Program-made: the position numbers and the translations under genes
The notes under the pieces: generated by a model
Seen by the model: only the letters and a program-made list of their open reading frames with translations
The model's database searches: none
Told to the model about the DNA's origin: nothing
Shown here: piece by piece, positions 27,253-37,942 of the stretch
Position numbering within the stretch: the stretch's first letter is position 1
Layout: every line of letters starts with the position of its first letter
Assembly: GCF_002081825.1 (NCBI RefSeq)
Contig: NZ_MUKU01000027.1
Location: forward strand, 1 to 64,000
Source of the DNA: Chromobacterium haemolyticum
GTDB lineage: Bacteria; Pseudomonadota; Gammaproteobacteria; Burkholderiales; Chromobacteriaceae
Length of the DNA stretch: 64,000 nucleotides
Direction: 5' to 3'

Positions 27253-29316
27253 TTAAATGGTTTTGATCACGTTCACCGACACGCTGTCGGCGATTTCGCC
27301 GAAGGACACCACTTCCAAGTCGCGGAAGCGGGTTTCGACCAGTTTCTTGATAAAGCGCCGCACGTCCACCGAGGCCAGCAGCACCAGATCCTTGTGCGCG
27401 ATGCCCATGCCGTCCAGGCCGAGCGCGAACAAGTCCATCAGTTCGTCCGAAGCCGCCGGCTCCAGGTTGAGGAAGGCGCCGGCCGAGGTCTGGCGTATGC
27501 CCTTGCGCACCATGTCCTCCACCTCGGCGGACATCATCACCGCGCGCAGTTCGCCGCCGCTGGCGAACTTGTGGCAGATGTAGCGCGCCAGCGCGCCGCG
27601 CACGTGCTCCACCAGATTGATCACGTCCTTCTCGCGCGGCGCCCACAGCGCCAGCGCCTCCATGATCAGCTTCATATTGCGCACCGAGATGCGTTCGGCC
27701 AGCAGCCGCTGCAGCACTTCGGCGATGCGCTGCACCGTGGCGTGGCGCAGCACTTCCTTGAGCAGGTCCGGGTATTTGGCTTCCAGCTGGTCCAGCATGT
27801 GCTTGGTTTCCTGGACGCCGAAGTATTCGTTGACGTGACGCGCCAGCAGCGCGGCCAGGCAGTGGTAGAGCTCGTCCAGCGCCGGGCGCAGCTGGTAGCC
27901 CAGCTTGGCCAGCTTGTCGCCGTCGGCCGGGCGCACCCAGGCGCACTGGCTGGCGCCCTGGGCGCTGAACACCGGCTGCACCCCAAGCGCGGCGGCCTCG
28001 TCCGAGTAATTGACCACGCGCACCAGATCGAAATGCAGTTCGAACTCGTCGGCGCGGATTTCATTGATCAGCACCGCCGCCCGGTTGTCCGGCAGGCCTT
28101 CGCCGTCGCGCAACAACATATCCGGCAGCCGCACGCCGTAGTCGATGAAAAACTGGCTGCGCAGCCGCTCGGCCAGCTGAGCCTGTTCCAGCGCGGCGCG
28201 GCGCGCCTTGGGCACCAGCAGGATCAGCGGCACGGTCTCCGCCGCCACCTTGTCCAGGTTGCCGATCAGACCCAGGGTGCTGTCCTTGCCGCCCGCCGGC
28301 GTTGCGCCGGCGGCCGCGCTCGCGGGAGTCTGGGCCGCACCCGGCGCGCCTTTGCGTGCCATGCGGCGCTTGTAATAGAACAGGCCGCCCAAAGCCGCGG
28401 CCAGGATCAGGAACACGATCAGCGGAAAGCCGGGCAGCATGCCCACCGCCAATGCCAGCACCGCGGTCACCACCAGCACGAACGGGTTGCCCAGCAACTG
28501 GCTCATGATGTTGCGGCCCATATTGTCGCTGTCGCCGTTGACGCGGGTGACGATGAAGCCGGCGCTGATGGCGATCAGCAGCGCGGGAATCTGCGCCACC
28601 AGGCCGTCGCCGATGGTGAGCATGGTGTAGGTGGACAGCGCGGTGGACAGGTCCATGCCGTGCTGGGTCATGCCCACGGAGATGCCGCCGATGAAGTTGA
28701 CGAAGATGATGATGATGCCGGCGATGGCGTCGCCCTTGATGAACTTCATCGCGCCGTCGAAGGAGCCGTAAAGCTGGCTCTCGCGCTCCAGCACGCTGCG
28801 GCGCTCGCGCGCGCCGTCGGCATCCACGATGCCGGCCTTGAGGTCGGCGTCGATGCTCATCTGCTTGCCGGGCATGCCGTCCAGAGAGAAGCGCGCCGCC
28901 ACCTCGGCCACTCGTTCCGAACCCTTGGTGATGACGATGAACTGCACCACGGTGACGATGGAAAACACCACGAAGCCCACCGCCAGGCTGTCGCCGATGA
29001 CGAACTGGCCAAAGGTGTTGATGATCTCGCCCGCGTCGGCCTCGATCAGGATCAGGCGGCTGGTGCTGATGGACAGCGCCAGCCGGAACAGCGTGGTGAT
29101 CAGCAGCACCGAGGGAAAGGTGGAAAAACTGAGGATGCGGTCGATGTAGAACGAGCCCATGAACACCAGCACGGCGATCACGATGTTGAGGCCGATCAGG
29201 AAGTCCACCAAATAGGTGGGCAAGGGGATGATCAGCATCGCGATGATCATCACCATCAACAGCAGGATCAGCAATTCCGGCCGCGAGCGCGCGCCGTTGA
29301 GCAGGGAGTTAAACAC
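27253..29316 (-). CDS. invA: T3SS export apparatus protein InvA
   Basis: A 687-residue SctV/FlhA-family protein. The N-terminal half has about eight membrane helices and contains the FHIPEP-type signature 'ARFSLDGMPGKQMSIDADLK'; the C-terminal cytoplasmic domain (about 350-687) forms the nonameric ring that receives chaperone-effector complexes. Length matches Salmonella InvA (685). Codon use is like its neighbours. The gene is 15 bp from invB and 106 bp from invE. Confidence 0.97.
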   Translation of the reverse strand: MFNSLLNGARSRPELLILLLMVMIIAMLIIPLPTYLVDFLIGLNIVIAVLVFMGSFYIDRILSFSTFPSVLLITTLFRLALSISTSRLILIEADAGEIINTFGQFVIGDSLAVGFVVFSIVTVVQFIVITKGSERVAEVAARFSLDGMPGKQMSIDADLKAGIVDADGARERRSVLERESQLYGSFDGAMKFIKGDAIAGIIIIFVNFIGGISVGMTQHGMDLSTALSTYTMLTIGDGLVAQIPALLIAISAGFIVTRVNGDSDNMGRNIMSQLLGNPFVLVVTAVLALAVGMLPGFPLIVFLILAAALGGLFYYKRRMARKGAPGAAQTPASAAAGATPAGGKDSTLGLIGNLDKVAAETVPLILLVPKARRAALEQAQLAERLRSQFFIDYGVRLPDMLLRDGEGLPDNRAAVLINEIRADEFELHFDLVRVVNYSDEAAALGVQPVFSAQGASQCAWVRPADGDKLAKLGYQLRPALDELYHCLAALLARHVNEYFGVQETKHMLDQLEAKYPDLLKEVLRHATVQRIAEVLQRLLAERISVRNMKLIMEALALWAPREKDVINLVEHVRGALARYICHKFASGGELRAVMMSAEVEDMVRKGIRQTSAGAFLNLEPAASDELMDLFALGLDGMGIAHKDLVLLASVDVRRFIKKLVETRFRDLEVVSFGEIADSVSVNVIKTI

Positions 29317-29422
29317 CGTTAGTCATCCAAGCGATTCGATATTGGCGACGGGCCGCGGCCCGCCGGAAAAAACAGCCAGGCAAAACGGGACGCGTCCCCC
29401 CGCCTTGCCTGGCGGCTCTCGT

Positions 29423-30556
29423 TTACTCCGCGCCTCCGCCCTCGGCCTCGCGCCGGCGCTCGGCCAGTTCGTGGCGGTAAGCGATGGCCGCCAGATGGCG
29501 GAACTCCTCCTGCAAGGCGTCCAGCCAGCGTTCGTCGACGAACAGCTGCGGCGGCAGCGCCTTGCAAGCCTGGTACAGCGCCTGCAACAAGGTGGAATGC
29601 TCGCTGTGGCGGCTGAGCAAGGCGGTGTCGCCCACCGTCTCCGCCAGCAAGCCGTCCAGTTGCTGCGGCTGTTGCAGCAGCGACAGCAGAAACAACAACC
29701 AATCCGCCTCGCTGGGGTTGAAGGCGCACACCTGCGGATTGCTCAACATGCGGCCGACGAAGAGCGCGTCGGCCGAACGCAGCAGCTTGAGCTGGCTCAG
29801 CCGGCCCAGGAGATTGCCGAACTCCAGCCGCGAACAGCTGGCGTCCAGCGAATCGATGTCGGCCAGCAACGCGCCTTCGATGAAGTCCAACACCACCGCT
29901 CTGCGTTGGTAGCCGTAGCTGCCCACCCAGTCGGCGTAAATCTCCACTTCCGCCGCCTCGCTCTCCAGAAACTGGCGGTAGCTGGCGCGCAGCAGGCCGG
30001 GGCTCAGCGACAGCGCCTTGCCAAACAGCCTCGCCTTCAGCGCGCAATTGATGCCGGCCTTCAACGGCTTGGCCTCGGCCTGGCCCTCCACCTGCTTGAG
30101 CAGGGCCTGCAGGCGCTTGCGCACCACCTCGTCCAGCTGACGGCGGCGCAACAGTTCGCGCAGCACCAGCACCAGATCGCTGTCGTCCGGGAACAAGGAC
30201 CGCGCTTGGCGCAGCAACTCCTCGGCGCTGACCCCGTGGGACTTGGCCACGTTCACGATCTGCTGCGCCTTGGGCTGGGCCTCCTCGTCCAGCACCCGTT
30301 CGAAGCTGTCGGCCAGATGGCCCAGCTTCTTGTCGTAATCGCGGCGGTTGCGGAACTGGGTCAGCGCCGCCGACATTTCATCGGTGGATTGGACGAAGCG
30401 CTGCACCTCGGCCGCCGGGCTGGCGTCCTCCACCTGCTGCGCGTCCGCCTGCCGCGCCTCGCCCTGGCGCTGGGCGTCGCGCTGGGCGTCCAGCTTGCCC
30501 TGGTGCTTGGGCGAGCGGACGCCGAAGACCGGCGGCGGACGGCCGCTAATGTCCAC
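29423..30556 (-). CDS. invE: T3SS gatekeeper InvE
   Basis: A 377-residue HrpJ/SctW-family gatekeeper (Salmonella InvE is 372). Helical throughout, with the N-terminal '[26 protein letters not shown]' and a C-terminal TyeA-like part. It holds back effectors until the translocators have been secreted. It overlaps the end of invG by 11 bp. Confidence 0.92.
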   Translation of the reverse strand: MDISGRPPPVFGVRSPKHQGKLDAQRDAQRQGEARQADAQQVEDASPAAEVQRFVQSTDEMSAALTQFRNRRDYDKKLGHLADSFERVLDEEAQPKAQQIVNVAKSHGVSAEELLRQARSLFPDDSDLVLVLRELLRRRQLDEVVRKRLQALLKQVEGQAEAKPLKAGINCALKARLFGKALSLSPGLLRASYRQFLESEAAEVEIYADWVGSYGYQRRAVVLDFIEGALLADIDSLDASCSRLEFGNLLGRLSQLKLLRSADALFVGRMLSNPQVCAFNPSEADWLLFLLSLLQQPQQLDGLLAETVGDTALLSRHSEHSTLLQALYQACKALPPQLFVDERWLDALQEEFRHLAAIAYRHELAERRREAEGGGAE

Positions 30557-32285
30557 GCGTCGCGCCCTTGGCCGCGCCGTCGGCGCGCTGTTCGCGGTCC
30601 AGGTAGTCGCGCACCCATTGCTGCAGCGGATCGCTGGAGATGCCGCCCTCCTTGGCCACCGCCGCCGATAGATCGCTGGCGTCCGGCGTCAGCGGGTCGT
30701 CGATCTCGCGTGGCTGAATCAGGAACACGCGCACGGTATTGCTCTGGTTCTGGCTGCGGTAGCGGAACAGGCCGCCCACCAAGGGCAAGCTGCCCAAGAA
30801 CGGCACCTTGTTGTTCTGTTCGATATTGGCGTCGCGGGTGTAACCGCCTATCAACAAGCTCTTGCCCTGCGGCACCCGCGCCACGGTGCTGATGCGGGTG
30901 CGGCCCACCTCGGGCAAGGCGTCCTGCGGGTCCTTGTCGTAATCCGGCGTCTTGGCCTCGCGGCCGTCCTCGATGTTCAGCGACATCTCGATCTGGCCAT
31001 CGGCGGAGAAGCGCGGCAGCACGCTGACCAGGGTGCCGTAGGTCACGTGTTGCAGGCTGGAATTGCGTTCGCCCACCAGCTTGGCGTAGAAGGTGCGGCT
31101 GTTGTCGAAGATGGCCGGCACGTTTTCCTGGGTCAGCACCACCGGGCGCGACACCACATTCGCCTTGTTCTTCTGCGACAAGGCCATCACCGAAGCGATG
31201 AAGCGGGTGCCGTCCAGGGTGCTGAGCGAGGAGGGTTGGTTCAGCGTCACGCCCAGCTTGTTGCCCACGGTGGCGCTGCCGCTCCAGTTGACGCCCAGTT
31301 GATCCAGGTCGCCCTTGTCCAGGTCTATGATCCACAGCGACAGCTCCACGTGGCGCTTGGCCACGTCCAGCGCCAGCGCCAGGTTCTCGATGAAACGCAC
31401 CTGCTCGGCGGTGCCCTTGATCAGCAGGCTGTTGGTGTCCGGGTAGGCGATCACCTTGATGTCGCCGGCCGCCGCGTCCTGCTTCAGCGCGTCGGGCAGG
31501 CTTAAACCGGCCTGGTAGGCCGGCGCCTTGAGCTCCCCGCCGGCGGGAAAGTCCGGCATCGCCGGAATGTCGCTGCCCCGCACAGGCGGCCGCGTCGGGT
31601 TGACCCCGGCGGTCTGCAAAGGCTTGTCTTCGCCCTGCAGCAGCTTCTCTATCACCGTGGCCATGCCGGGGATGACGATTTTCTGGTCACGCAGCTCATA
31701 GCTGCGGTCGCTGACGAAGGTGTTGTTGAGCCGCACCACGCCTATCTTCTGCCGGCCCAGTTCAATGCCGTCGCTCTGCTTGTCCATGAAGCCGGCGGCG
31801 TTGACCACCAGATCCACGAAGACCGGCGGCCCGGACACGTAGAAGGTTCCGCTGCGGTTGTCGCCGCGCAGCGGATAGCGTTTGTCGTAGAGGCCGGACT
31901 TGCGCAGGAAGTCGTTGAAGGCGGAGAGCGACACATTGCGCAGCGACACCACCGCGTTGCGGGTTTCGCTGGCGTCGTAGACATAGATGGCCTGGCCGTC
32001 GTGATACCAGATCAGGCCCAGCTGCTGAGTCATCTTGTCCAGCAGCGCCTGCGGGTTGGCCAGGTCGAAATCGCCGCTGATCTGCTTGCGCGCCGCCTGC
32101 TTGCTGACGATCACCGGCTTTTTCAGCCGCGAGGAAATCGCGTCGAAGAACGAACGCAGGCCCTCCTTCTTGGCGACGTAGCCGGCGGAGTCGGCGGCGC
32201 GCGCCGGTTCCGGCGCGGCGGCGGCCGGCACGGCCGCGAGCAGCGCCGCGGCCAGCAGCGCGGCGGATAAAAAGCTTCGATTCAT
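30546..32285 (-). CDS. invG: T3SS outer-membrane secretin InvG
   Basis: A 579-residue SctC secretin. It has a signal peptide (1 to about 27), N0/N1 ring domains ('[21 protein letters not shown]'), an N3 domain and the beta-barrel part with the conserved '[19 protein letters not shown]' near the C-terminus. It forms the outer ring and channel. The ATG at 32285 overlaps the invF stop (ATGA), so the two are coupled. No invH-like pilotin gene is seen next to it. Confidence 0.95.
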   Translation of the reverse strand: MNRSFLSAALLAAALLAAVPAAAAPEPARAADSAGYVAKKEGLRSFFDAISSRLKKPVIVSKQAARKQISGDFDLANPQALLDKMTQQLGLIWYHDGQAIYVYDASETRNAVVSLRNVSLSAFNDFLRKSGLYDKRYPLRGDNRSGTFYVSGPPVFVDLVVNAAGFMDKQSDGIELGRQKIGVVRLNNTFVSDRSYELRDQKIVIPGMATVIEKLLQGEDKPLQTAGVNPTRPPVRGSDIPAMPDFPAGGELKAPAYQAGLSLPDALKQDAAAGDIKVIAYPDTNSLLIKGTAEQVRFIENLALALDVAKRHVELSLWIIDLDKGDLDQLGVNWSGSATVGNKLGVTLNQPSSLSTLDGTRFIASVMALSQKNKANVVSRPVVLTQENVPAIFDNSRTFYAKLVGERNSSLQHVTYGTLVSVLPRFSADGQIEMSLNIEDGREAKTPDYDKDPQDALPEVGRTRISTVARVPQGKSLLIGGYTRDANIEQNNKVPFLGSLPLVGGLFRYRSQNQSNTVRVFLIQPREIDDPLTPDASDLSAAVAKEGGISSDPLQQWVRDYLDREQRADGAAKGATRGH

Positions 32286-33061
32286 TTGGTGGCCAGTTGA
32301 ATAATGTTGGACAGACCGCGCGGCGAAACGCCGATCAGTCCCTTGATTTCGTTGGAAAAATGCGACGACGAGGCGTAGCCGTGCTTGAGCGCCACCTGGG
32401 TCAGGTTTTCCCGCCCCTCCGCCACGTCCAGCAGCGAACGGGCCATGCGCCAGTCGCGCAGCTCGGTCTTGGCCGCGTTGCCCAGCGCGTGGCGGCACAA
32501 GCGGCGGAAGTGGGAGTAGGACACGCCGTAGCGCTCTCCCAGCGCCTGCAACTTGTCGCCGCAGGCGGACTGGGCCAGCAGGAAGCGCACCAGCCAATAA
32601 CTCTCGCTGCGACGCAGCAGCGTCAGCAATGCGGCGAAGGCCGGCGACGGCGCCAACACCTGCAGCAAGAACCAGTACTCGCAACGCTTGCGGTCCTGCC
32701 AGGCCGTCAGATCGGCCAGCGGCAATTGCGCGCAGCGCGCCTCGCTTGTCGGCGCGTCCGCGTCTCGGGCCTCGTCGGTCTTGGCTTCGTCGACGAAGGC
32801 CAGCAGCTTGCTGAACGCCTCCAGCCGGACCGGCTGAAACGGCAATGCGCCGGCAACCACGCTCACTTCCACGCGGTCCAGCAACAGCAGACCCTGCCAA
32901 TCCGCCGCCAGGGTCAGCGTTTCCGCGCCCTCTTCCCAGCTCAGTTCCAGCCGCGCCTCTTCCCGGCGCGGCGGCAGCAACCAGACGTCCTGGGCCGGCG
33001 CGCAGCGCTTGGCGGCGGCCTCCAAAGTCTCCAGCGGGTGCAACACATCGTTATCGGTCAT
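32282..33061 (-). CDS. invF: AraC-family T3SS regulator InvF
   Basis: A 259-residue regulator with a C-terminal AraC-type double helix-turn-helix (about 165-255, 'LGERYGVSYSHFRRLCRHALG' and 'LTQVALKHGYASSSHFSNEIKGLIGVSPRGL'). With SicA as co-factor it would activate the sicA-sip operon and effector genes. It is the first gene of the inv-spa operon, like in SPI-1. It is longer than Salmonella InvF (216 residues) at the N-terminus, so a later start is possible. Confidence 0.92.
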   Translation of the reverse strand: MTDNDVLHPLETLEAAAKRCAPAQDVWLLPPRREEARLELSWEEGAETLTLAADWQGLLLLDRVEVSVVAGALPFQPVRLEAFSKLLAFVDEAKTDEARDADAPTSEARCAQLPLADLTAWQDRKRCEYWFLLQVLAPSPAFAALLTLLRRSESYWLVRFLLAQSACGDKLQALGERYGVSYSHFRRLCRHALGNAAKTELRDWRMARSLLDVAEGRENLTQVALKHGYASSSHFSNEIKGLIGVSPRGLSNIIQLATK

Positions 33062-33464
33062 CGGTCAAACGCCCTGCCGGGCTCGTGCTTGGACTGGGAA
33101 AGTGTCCCCCAGCGCCGCGGGCGAATCCTGATGCAAATCTGATGGGAACCCGAGTTTTCGCTCCAACGCCCGCCAGACACAAAGAACAGGCCCCCCGCTG
33201 CGGCGCCCGCGCGACAAAAGCCGCTACGGTCTCGCTCACGCGTTCCGCGCGGGCTCAATCAGCGTCGCGATTATCTCTTTCCCCGCCGCGGGCAACTTTC
33301 AACTATCGACCATGCCCGCCGCTTTTCGCCATCAGTAATAACGCTCAGCAAAGCTACGCAGACGCCGTCGCGGCCGCCGCCGTGCTATAGGCAGAGATAG
33401 GCCCTTAAATGCCAAATGAATTCTCAAAATCAAAAACGCCGCGATGCCCACTGGAGAAAATGCG
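33062..33464. other. Divergent intergenic region, invF / cytochrome c gene
   Basis: About 400 bp with no supported gene. It must carry the invF promoter (minus strand), by analogy the main HilA target, and the promoter of the cytochrome c operon (plus strand). The right 80 bases are AT-rich, with GGAG at 33453-33456 as ribosome-binding site of the next gene. Confidence 0.5.
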
Positions 33465-35915
33465 ATGGCTAGGATGAACCTCACCTTGCGCCGGGGAGCG
33501 GCGCTGCTATTGCTGTTGAGCCTGGCCGGCTGCCGGGACGATCAGCCCAAGCCCGGCACCGTGCAGGACGAGGCCAAACTGGCTCAGCGCACGGTGGAAT
33601 CCTTCCCCGCCGCCAGCGAGGACTATTTCAAGGACATGGACAGCGCGGTGGCGCTGAACGCCGACGAGGTCAAGGGGCGCAACACCTGGCTGGTGTGGAC
33701 CGGCGGCAACGACAGGCTGTGGGATAAGCTCGCCACTGTCAGCGTCGGCAACCTGGACTTGCTCAAAACCCTGTCCTCCCATCCCGGCCTCAAGTTCAGC
33801 CGCGACAACCGCTGGAACTACCTGGGCCTGGTCAACGAACCCTGTTTCGACAAGGCCGCCGGCCCGGACGACAAGCGCTTCGGCCTGTGGCTGGACCAGC
33901 GCCGCGCCGATTGCCCGAAAGACCCGTTCGAGAATGAGAAGAGATACCCCGGCGTGATCATCGGCGCGCGCGGCAAGAACCTGCCCGTCGGCTCCTTCTA
34001 CGGCTACGCCACCGGCGTGGTGGGCCTGCGCCTGTTCCCCAACCCGGCCTTCGACGAAGCCGCCGCCAAGAAATGGGACGCCAAGCGCTATTACGAAGAC
34101 CCGGCGTATTACAACGACAAAGACCTGATCCGCCCCTACCGCGTGGGCATGTCCTGTGCGTTCTGCCACGTCGGCCCCAACCCGGTGAAACCGCCGGCGG
34201 ACCCGGAACATCCGAAGTGGGAAAACCTGAGCTCCAACGTCGGCGCCCAGTATTTCTGGGTGGACCGCATCTTCTCCTGGCAGGCGGACCCCAGCAGCTT
34301 CCCCTTCCAGCTGTTCCACACCTCGCGCCCCGGCGCGTTGGACACCTCGCTGATCTCCACCGACTCCATCAACAACCCGCGCACCATGAACGCGGTGTAC
34401 GGCCTGGGGCCTCGGCTGGACATCGCCAAGCGCTGGGGCAAGGAAACCCTGGCCGGCGGCGGACTCAACAACAAGCAGTTCAACGACTTCGTCAAAGACG
34501 GCCCGTTGACCCAGTTCTTCCAGCCGCCCAAAACCGTATGGACGCCGCGGGTGTTGAAGGACGGCTCGGACTCGGTGGGCGCGCTGGGCGCGTTGAACCG
34601 CGTCTATCTGAACATCGGCCTGTTCAGCGAGGAATGGCTGCTGCACTTCAACCCGCTGGTGGGCGGCAAGACCATCACCCCGATCCAGATCGCGGACGCG
34701 CGCAAGAACTCGGTGTACTGGCAATCCACCGAGCAGCAGACCGTGAACATGGCGCTGTTCTTCCTGAAGAGCACGGACCCGCACAAGCTGAAGGACGCCC
34801 CCGGCGGCCAGCAATACCTGAGCCGCGACGCCGCCCAGCTCAGCCGCGGCAAGGTGGTGTTCGCGGAAAACTGCGCACGCTGCCACTCCAGCAAGCTGCC
34901 GCCCAAAGTCCCGCCGCTGGACCCCACCGCCGGCTGCGCCGGTCCGGGCTACCTGGCCTGCTTCAACAAATACTGGGACTGGACCAAGACCGAGGACTTC
35001 AAATCGCAGATGCGCCAGATCGTCCAGGCAGACGACTTCCTGAAAGACAACTACCTGTCCACCGAGCTGCGGGTGCCGGTGACCTTGCTGCAAACCAATG
35101 CCTGCAGCCCGCTGGCCACCAACGCGCTCAAGGGCAATATCTGGGACAACTTCTCGTCCAAAACCTATAAAGACCTGCCCTCGGTCGGCGAGATCACCGT
35201 GCACAACCCCTTCACCGGCGCGCCTTCTCAGTACAAGATGCCGGCCGGCGGCCGCGGCTACACCCGCCCCGCCTCTTTGATCAGCGTCTGGTCCACCGCG
35301 CCCTTCCTGCTCAACAACAGCCTGGGCAAATTCAACCCCAGCCCGTCGGTGGCGGCGCGCATGGAGTCCTTCAACGACTCCATCCAGAAACTGCTGTGGC
35401 CGGAAAAACGCGAGAAGGACAAGATGCTGGGCGACAAAGTGCCCGGCGTGATCGACCGCACCACCGCCCGCAGCTATCTGCGCGTGCCCGTCGGCTACTT
35501 GCCGGACGCGCTGCAAGAACTGCAAGGCCCGCTGCAACGCTATCTGCCCTGGTTGTTCGGCAAGGACGGCGTGGAGCTGGGGCCTATCCCGGCCGGCACC
35601 CCGGTCAACCTGATCGCCAACCTGCAGGTGACGCTGGACAACCCCTCGCTGGGCGAACGGCTCAAGCACGATAAAAAATTGCTGGAGCTGCTGCTCAAGA
35701 TCAAGCACGACCTCAAGGCCTTGCCGCCTGGGGCCAGCGACGAAGAAGCGCGCAAGGTGTTCGCCAACCTGGCGCAGCCGATGCTGGAACTGAGCACCTG
35801 CCCGGACTTCGTGGTCAACCGCGGCCATTACTTCGGCACCGGCTACCAGACCCAGGAGCCCGGCCTCAGCGACAGCGACAAATACGCGCTGATCGAATTC
35901 CTGAAAACCTTCTAA
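33465..35915 (+). CDS. Dihaem cytochrome c lipoprotein
   Basis: An 816-residue exported protein. The N-terminus has a lipobox (LLLLSLAGC, lipidated Cys at about 23), so it is anchored in a membrane facing the periplasm. Two haem c sites are visible: C231-A-F-C-H235 and C470-A-R-C-H474. The region around the second site resembles dihaem cytochrome c peroxidase-like electron carriers, but the protein is much larger and no exact family is recognised. It is 10 bp upstream of a GMC flavoenzyme, for which it is a plausible electron acceptor. GGAG lies eight bases before the chosen start; an earlier ATG at 33444 is less likely. Confidence 0.8.
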   Translation: MARMNLTLRRGAALLLLLSLAGCRDDQPKPGTVQDEAKLAQRTVESFPAASEDYFKDMDSAVALNADEVKGRNTWLVWTGGNDRLWDKLATVSVGNLDLLKTLSSHPGLKFSRDNRWNYLGLVNEPCFDKAAGPDDKRFGLWLDQRRADCPKDPFENEKRYPGVIIGARGKNLPVGSFYGYATGVVGLRLFPNPAFDEAAAKKWDAKRYYEDPAYYNDKDLIRPYRVGMSCAFCHVGPNPVKPPADPEHPKWENLSSNVGAQYFWVDRIFSWQADPSSFPFQLFHTSRPGALDTSLISTDSINNPRTMNAVYGLGPRLDIAKRWGKETLAGGGLNNKQFNDFVKDGPLTQFFQPPKTVWTPRVLKDGSDSVGALGALNRVYLNIGLFSEEWLLHFNPLVGGKTITPIQIADARKNSVYWQSTEQQTVNMALFFLKSTDPHKLKDAPGGQQYLSRDAAQLSRGKVVFAENCARCHSSKLPPKVPPLDPTAGCAGPGYLACFNKYWDWTKTEDFKSQMRQIVQADDFLKDNYLSTELRVPVTLLQTNACSPLATNALKGNIWDNFSSKTYKDLPSVGEITVHNPFTGAPSQYKMPAGGRGYTRPASLISVWSTAPFLLNNSLGKFNPSPSVAARMESFNDSIQKLLWPEKREKDKMLGDKVPGVIDRTTARSYLRVPVGYLPDALQELQGPLQRYLPWLFGKDGVELGPIPAGTPVNLIANLQVTLDNPSLGERLKHDKKLLELLLKIKHDLKALPPGASDEEARKVFANLAQPMLELSTCPDFVVNRGHYFGTGYQTQEPGLSDSDKYALIEFLKTF

Positions 35916-35925
35916 AGCGCGCGCC

Positions 35926-37803
35926 ATGGACGAATACGAATACATCGTGGTGGGTTCCGGCGCCGGCGGCGGCACGCTGGCGGCGCGGCTGGCCGAAGCC
36001 GGACACCGGGTCTTGCTGCTGGAGGCCGGCGGCGACCCGCGCGCGCTCAAGGGCGGCGACGCCTGGCAGCCCCAGGCGGAACGGCTGCCCGACGATTACG
36101 ACGTGCCGGTGTTCCACGCGCTGGCCTCGGAAAACGAGGCGATGAAGCTGGACTACTTCGTCCGCCACTACGCCGACGACGCCCAGCAAAAGCGCGACCC
36201 CAAATACCGCGCGGAATGGAACGGCCAAAAAGTGGACGGCGTGCTCTACCCGCGCGCCGGCGCGCTGGGCGGCTGCACCGCCCACAACGCCATGATCACC
36301 GTCTACCCGCACAACGCAGACTGGGACGGCATCGCCCAACTCACCGGCGACGACAGCTGGCGCGCGGACCACATGCGCGGCTATTTCGAACGGCTGGAAA
36401 ACTGCCACCACCGCCCGCTGTACCGCTGGCTGGGCCTGCTCGGCGTCAATCCCACCCGCCACGGCTGGCGCGGCTGGCTGCAAACCGAGAAGGCGATTCC
36501 GGAATCCGCGCTGGGCGACGCCGGCCTGGTGGACACCTTGTTGGTGTCGGTGGACAAGGTCTTTGACGAAGTGGACGTGCCGCACCGCAGCTGGCGCTGG
36601 CTGCTGCAAGGCCAGGCCGATCCCAACGACTGGCGGCTGGTGCGCGACAACGCCGTCGGCGTCTGCTACCCGCCGCTGGCCACCCGCAATCATCAACGCA
36701 ACGGCAGCCGAGAACGGGTGCTGGACGCGGCGGCCCGCCACCCAGACCGGCTGCGCGTCGAGCTGGACGCGCTGGCCACCCGGGTGCTGTTCGACGAAGG
36801 ACAGCGCGCGGTGGGCGTGGAATACCTGAAGGGCGCCGGCCTTTACCGCGCCAGCGGCCGGGTCAGCGACGCCCCCGGCGAACGCCGCGAAATCCGCTGC
36901 AGCCGCGAAGTGATCCTGGCCGGCGGCGCCTTCAACAGCCCGCAGCTGCTGATGCTGTCCGGCATCGGCCCGGCCGCCCACCTACAAGAGCACGGCATCG
37001 CGCCGCGGGTGGACCTGCCCGGCGTCGGCCAGAACCTGCAGGACCGCTACGAAGTGGGCGTGGTCAACCGGATGAACTTCAAGCACTGGGAAGTGCTGAA
37101 AGACGCGGAATTCGCGCCCGGCGACCCGCAATACAAGCAATGGGCGGAAGGCCGCAAGGGCGTTTACACCACCAATGGCGCGGTGCTGGCGGTGATCCGC
37201 CGCTCGGCGCAAGAGCGGCCGCTGCCGGACCTGTTCTGCTTCGCGCTGCTGGGCCTGTTCAAAGGCTATTTCCCCGGCTACTCGCGCTTGTTTCCCGAAC
37301 ACCTGAACTACCTGACCTGGGCCATTCTCAAGGCGCACACCAATAACCGCGCCGGCACGGTGACGCTACGCTCCGCCGACCCGCGCGATCCGCCGGACAT
37401 CAACTTCCACTACTTCGAGGAAGGCAGCGCCGGCGGCGATCAGGACCTGGACTCGGTGGTGGAAGGCATCAAATTCGTGCGCAGCCTCACCGCCGATTTG
37501 AAAAAACAGAATCTGATCGCGGAAGAAGAACTGCCCGGAGAGGCTGTGCAAAGCGACGATGAACTGCGTCAGTTCGTCCGCGACAACGCCTGGGGCCACC
37601 ATGCCTCCTGCAGTTGCGCCATCGGCGCGCGCGAAGCCGGCGGCGTGCTGGACAGCCGCTTCCGCGTCCACGGCGTCAGCGGCCTGCGCGTGGTGGACGC
37701 CTCGGTGTTTCCGCGCATTCCCGGCTTCTTCATCGTCTCCGCGGTCTACATGATCGCGGAGAAGGCGGCGGAGGCGATTTTGGAAGACGCCAGGCGCTCA
37801 TAA
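35926..37803 (+). CDS. GMC-family FAD-dependent oxidoreductase
   Basis: A 625-residue flavoenzyme. The FAD-binding Rossmann motif is at the N-terminus ('YIVVGSGAGGGTLAARLAEA', with 'VLLLEAGG' ending the second strand), the second GMC signature appears as 'ILAGGAFNSPQLLMLSGIGP', and the C-terminal active-site region 'WGHHASCSCAIG' provides the catalytic His. GMC enzymes oxidise alcohols, sugars, choline or sterols; the substrate is unknown. No signal peptide is seen. It is tightly linked to the upstream cytochrome c lipoprotein and followed 139 bp later by a patatin, which suggests a lipid-derived alcohol as substrate. Confidence 0.9.
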   Translation: MDEYEYIVVGSGAGGGTLAARLAEAGHRVLLLEAGGDPRALKGGDAWQPQAERLPDDYDVPVFHALASENEAMKLDYFVRHYADDAQQKRDPKYRAEWNGQKVDGVLYPRAGALGGCTAHNAMITVYPHNADWDGIAQLTGDDSWRADHMRGYFERLENCHHRPLYRWLGLLGVNPTRHGWRGWLQTEKAIPESALGDAGLVDTLLVSVDKVFDEVDVPHRSWRWLLQGQADPNDWRLVRDNAVGVCYPPLATRNHQRNGSRERVLDAAARHPDRLRVELDALATRVLFDEGQRAVGVEYLKGAGLYRASGRVSDAPGERREIRCSREVILAGGAFNSPQLLMLSGIGPAAHLQEHGIAPRVDLPGVGQNLQDRYEVGVVNRMNFKHWEVLKDAEFAPGDPQYKQWAEGRKGVYTTNGAVLAVIRRSAQERPLPDLFCFALLGLFKGYFPGYSRLFPEHLNYLTWAILKAHTNNRAGTVTLRSADPRDPPDINFHYFEEGSAGGDQDLDSVVEGIKFVRSLTADLKKQNLIAEEELPGEAVQSDDELRQFVRDNAWGHHASCSCAIGAREAGGVLDSRFRVHGVSGLRVVDASVFPRIPGFFIVSAVYMIAEKAAEAILEDARRS

Positions 37804-37942
37804 GCGCTGCGGGATGGCGTCCAGGCGCGAACCGGCCTTGCCGAGTGGCCTTTAGGCGTGAAGAGGATAGGGAAGCAAACCCATATCATCTCCCCGCCCC
37901 ACCCGCGCCGCCACCTCGACCCATTCCGTCGGAAAGGACCCG

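Noticed and set aside
33507-36050. Very long open frame on the minus strand opposite the cytochrome c gene
   Set aside because: Its translation is a Val/Gln/Arg/Ala-rich mirror of the real gene with no domain pattern; high GC keeps antisense frames open.
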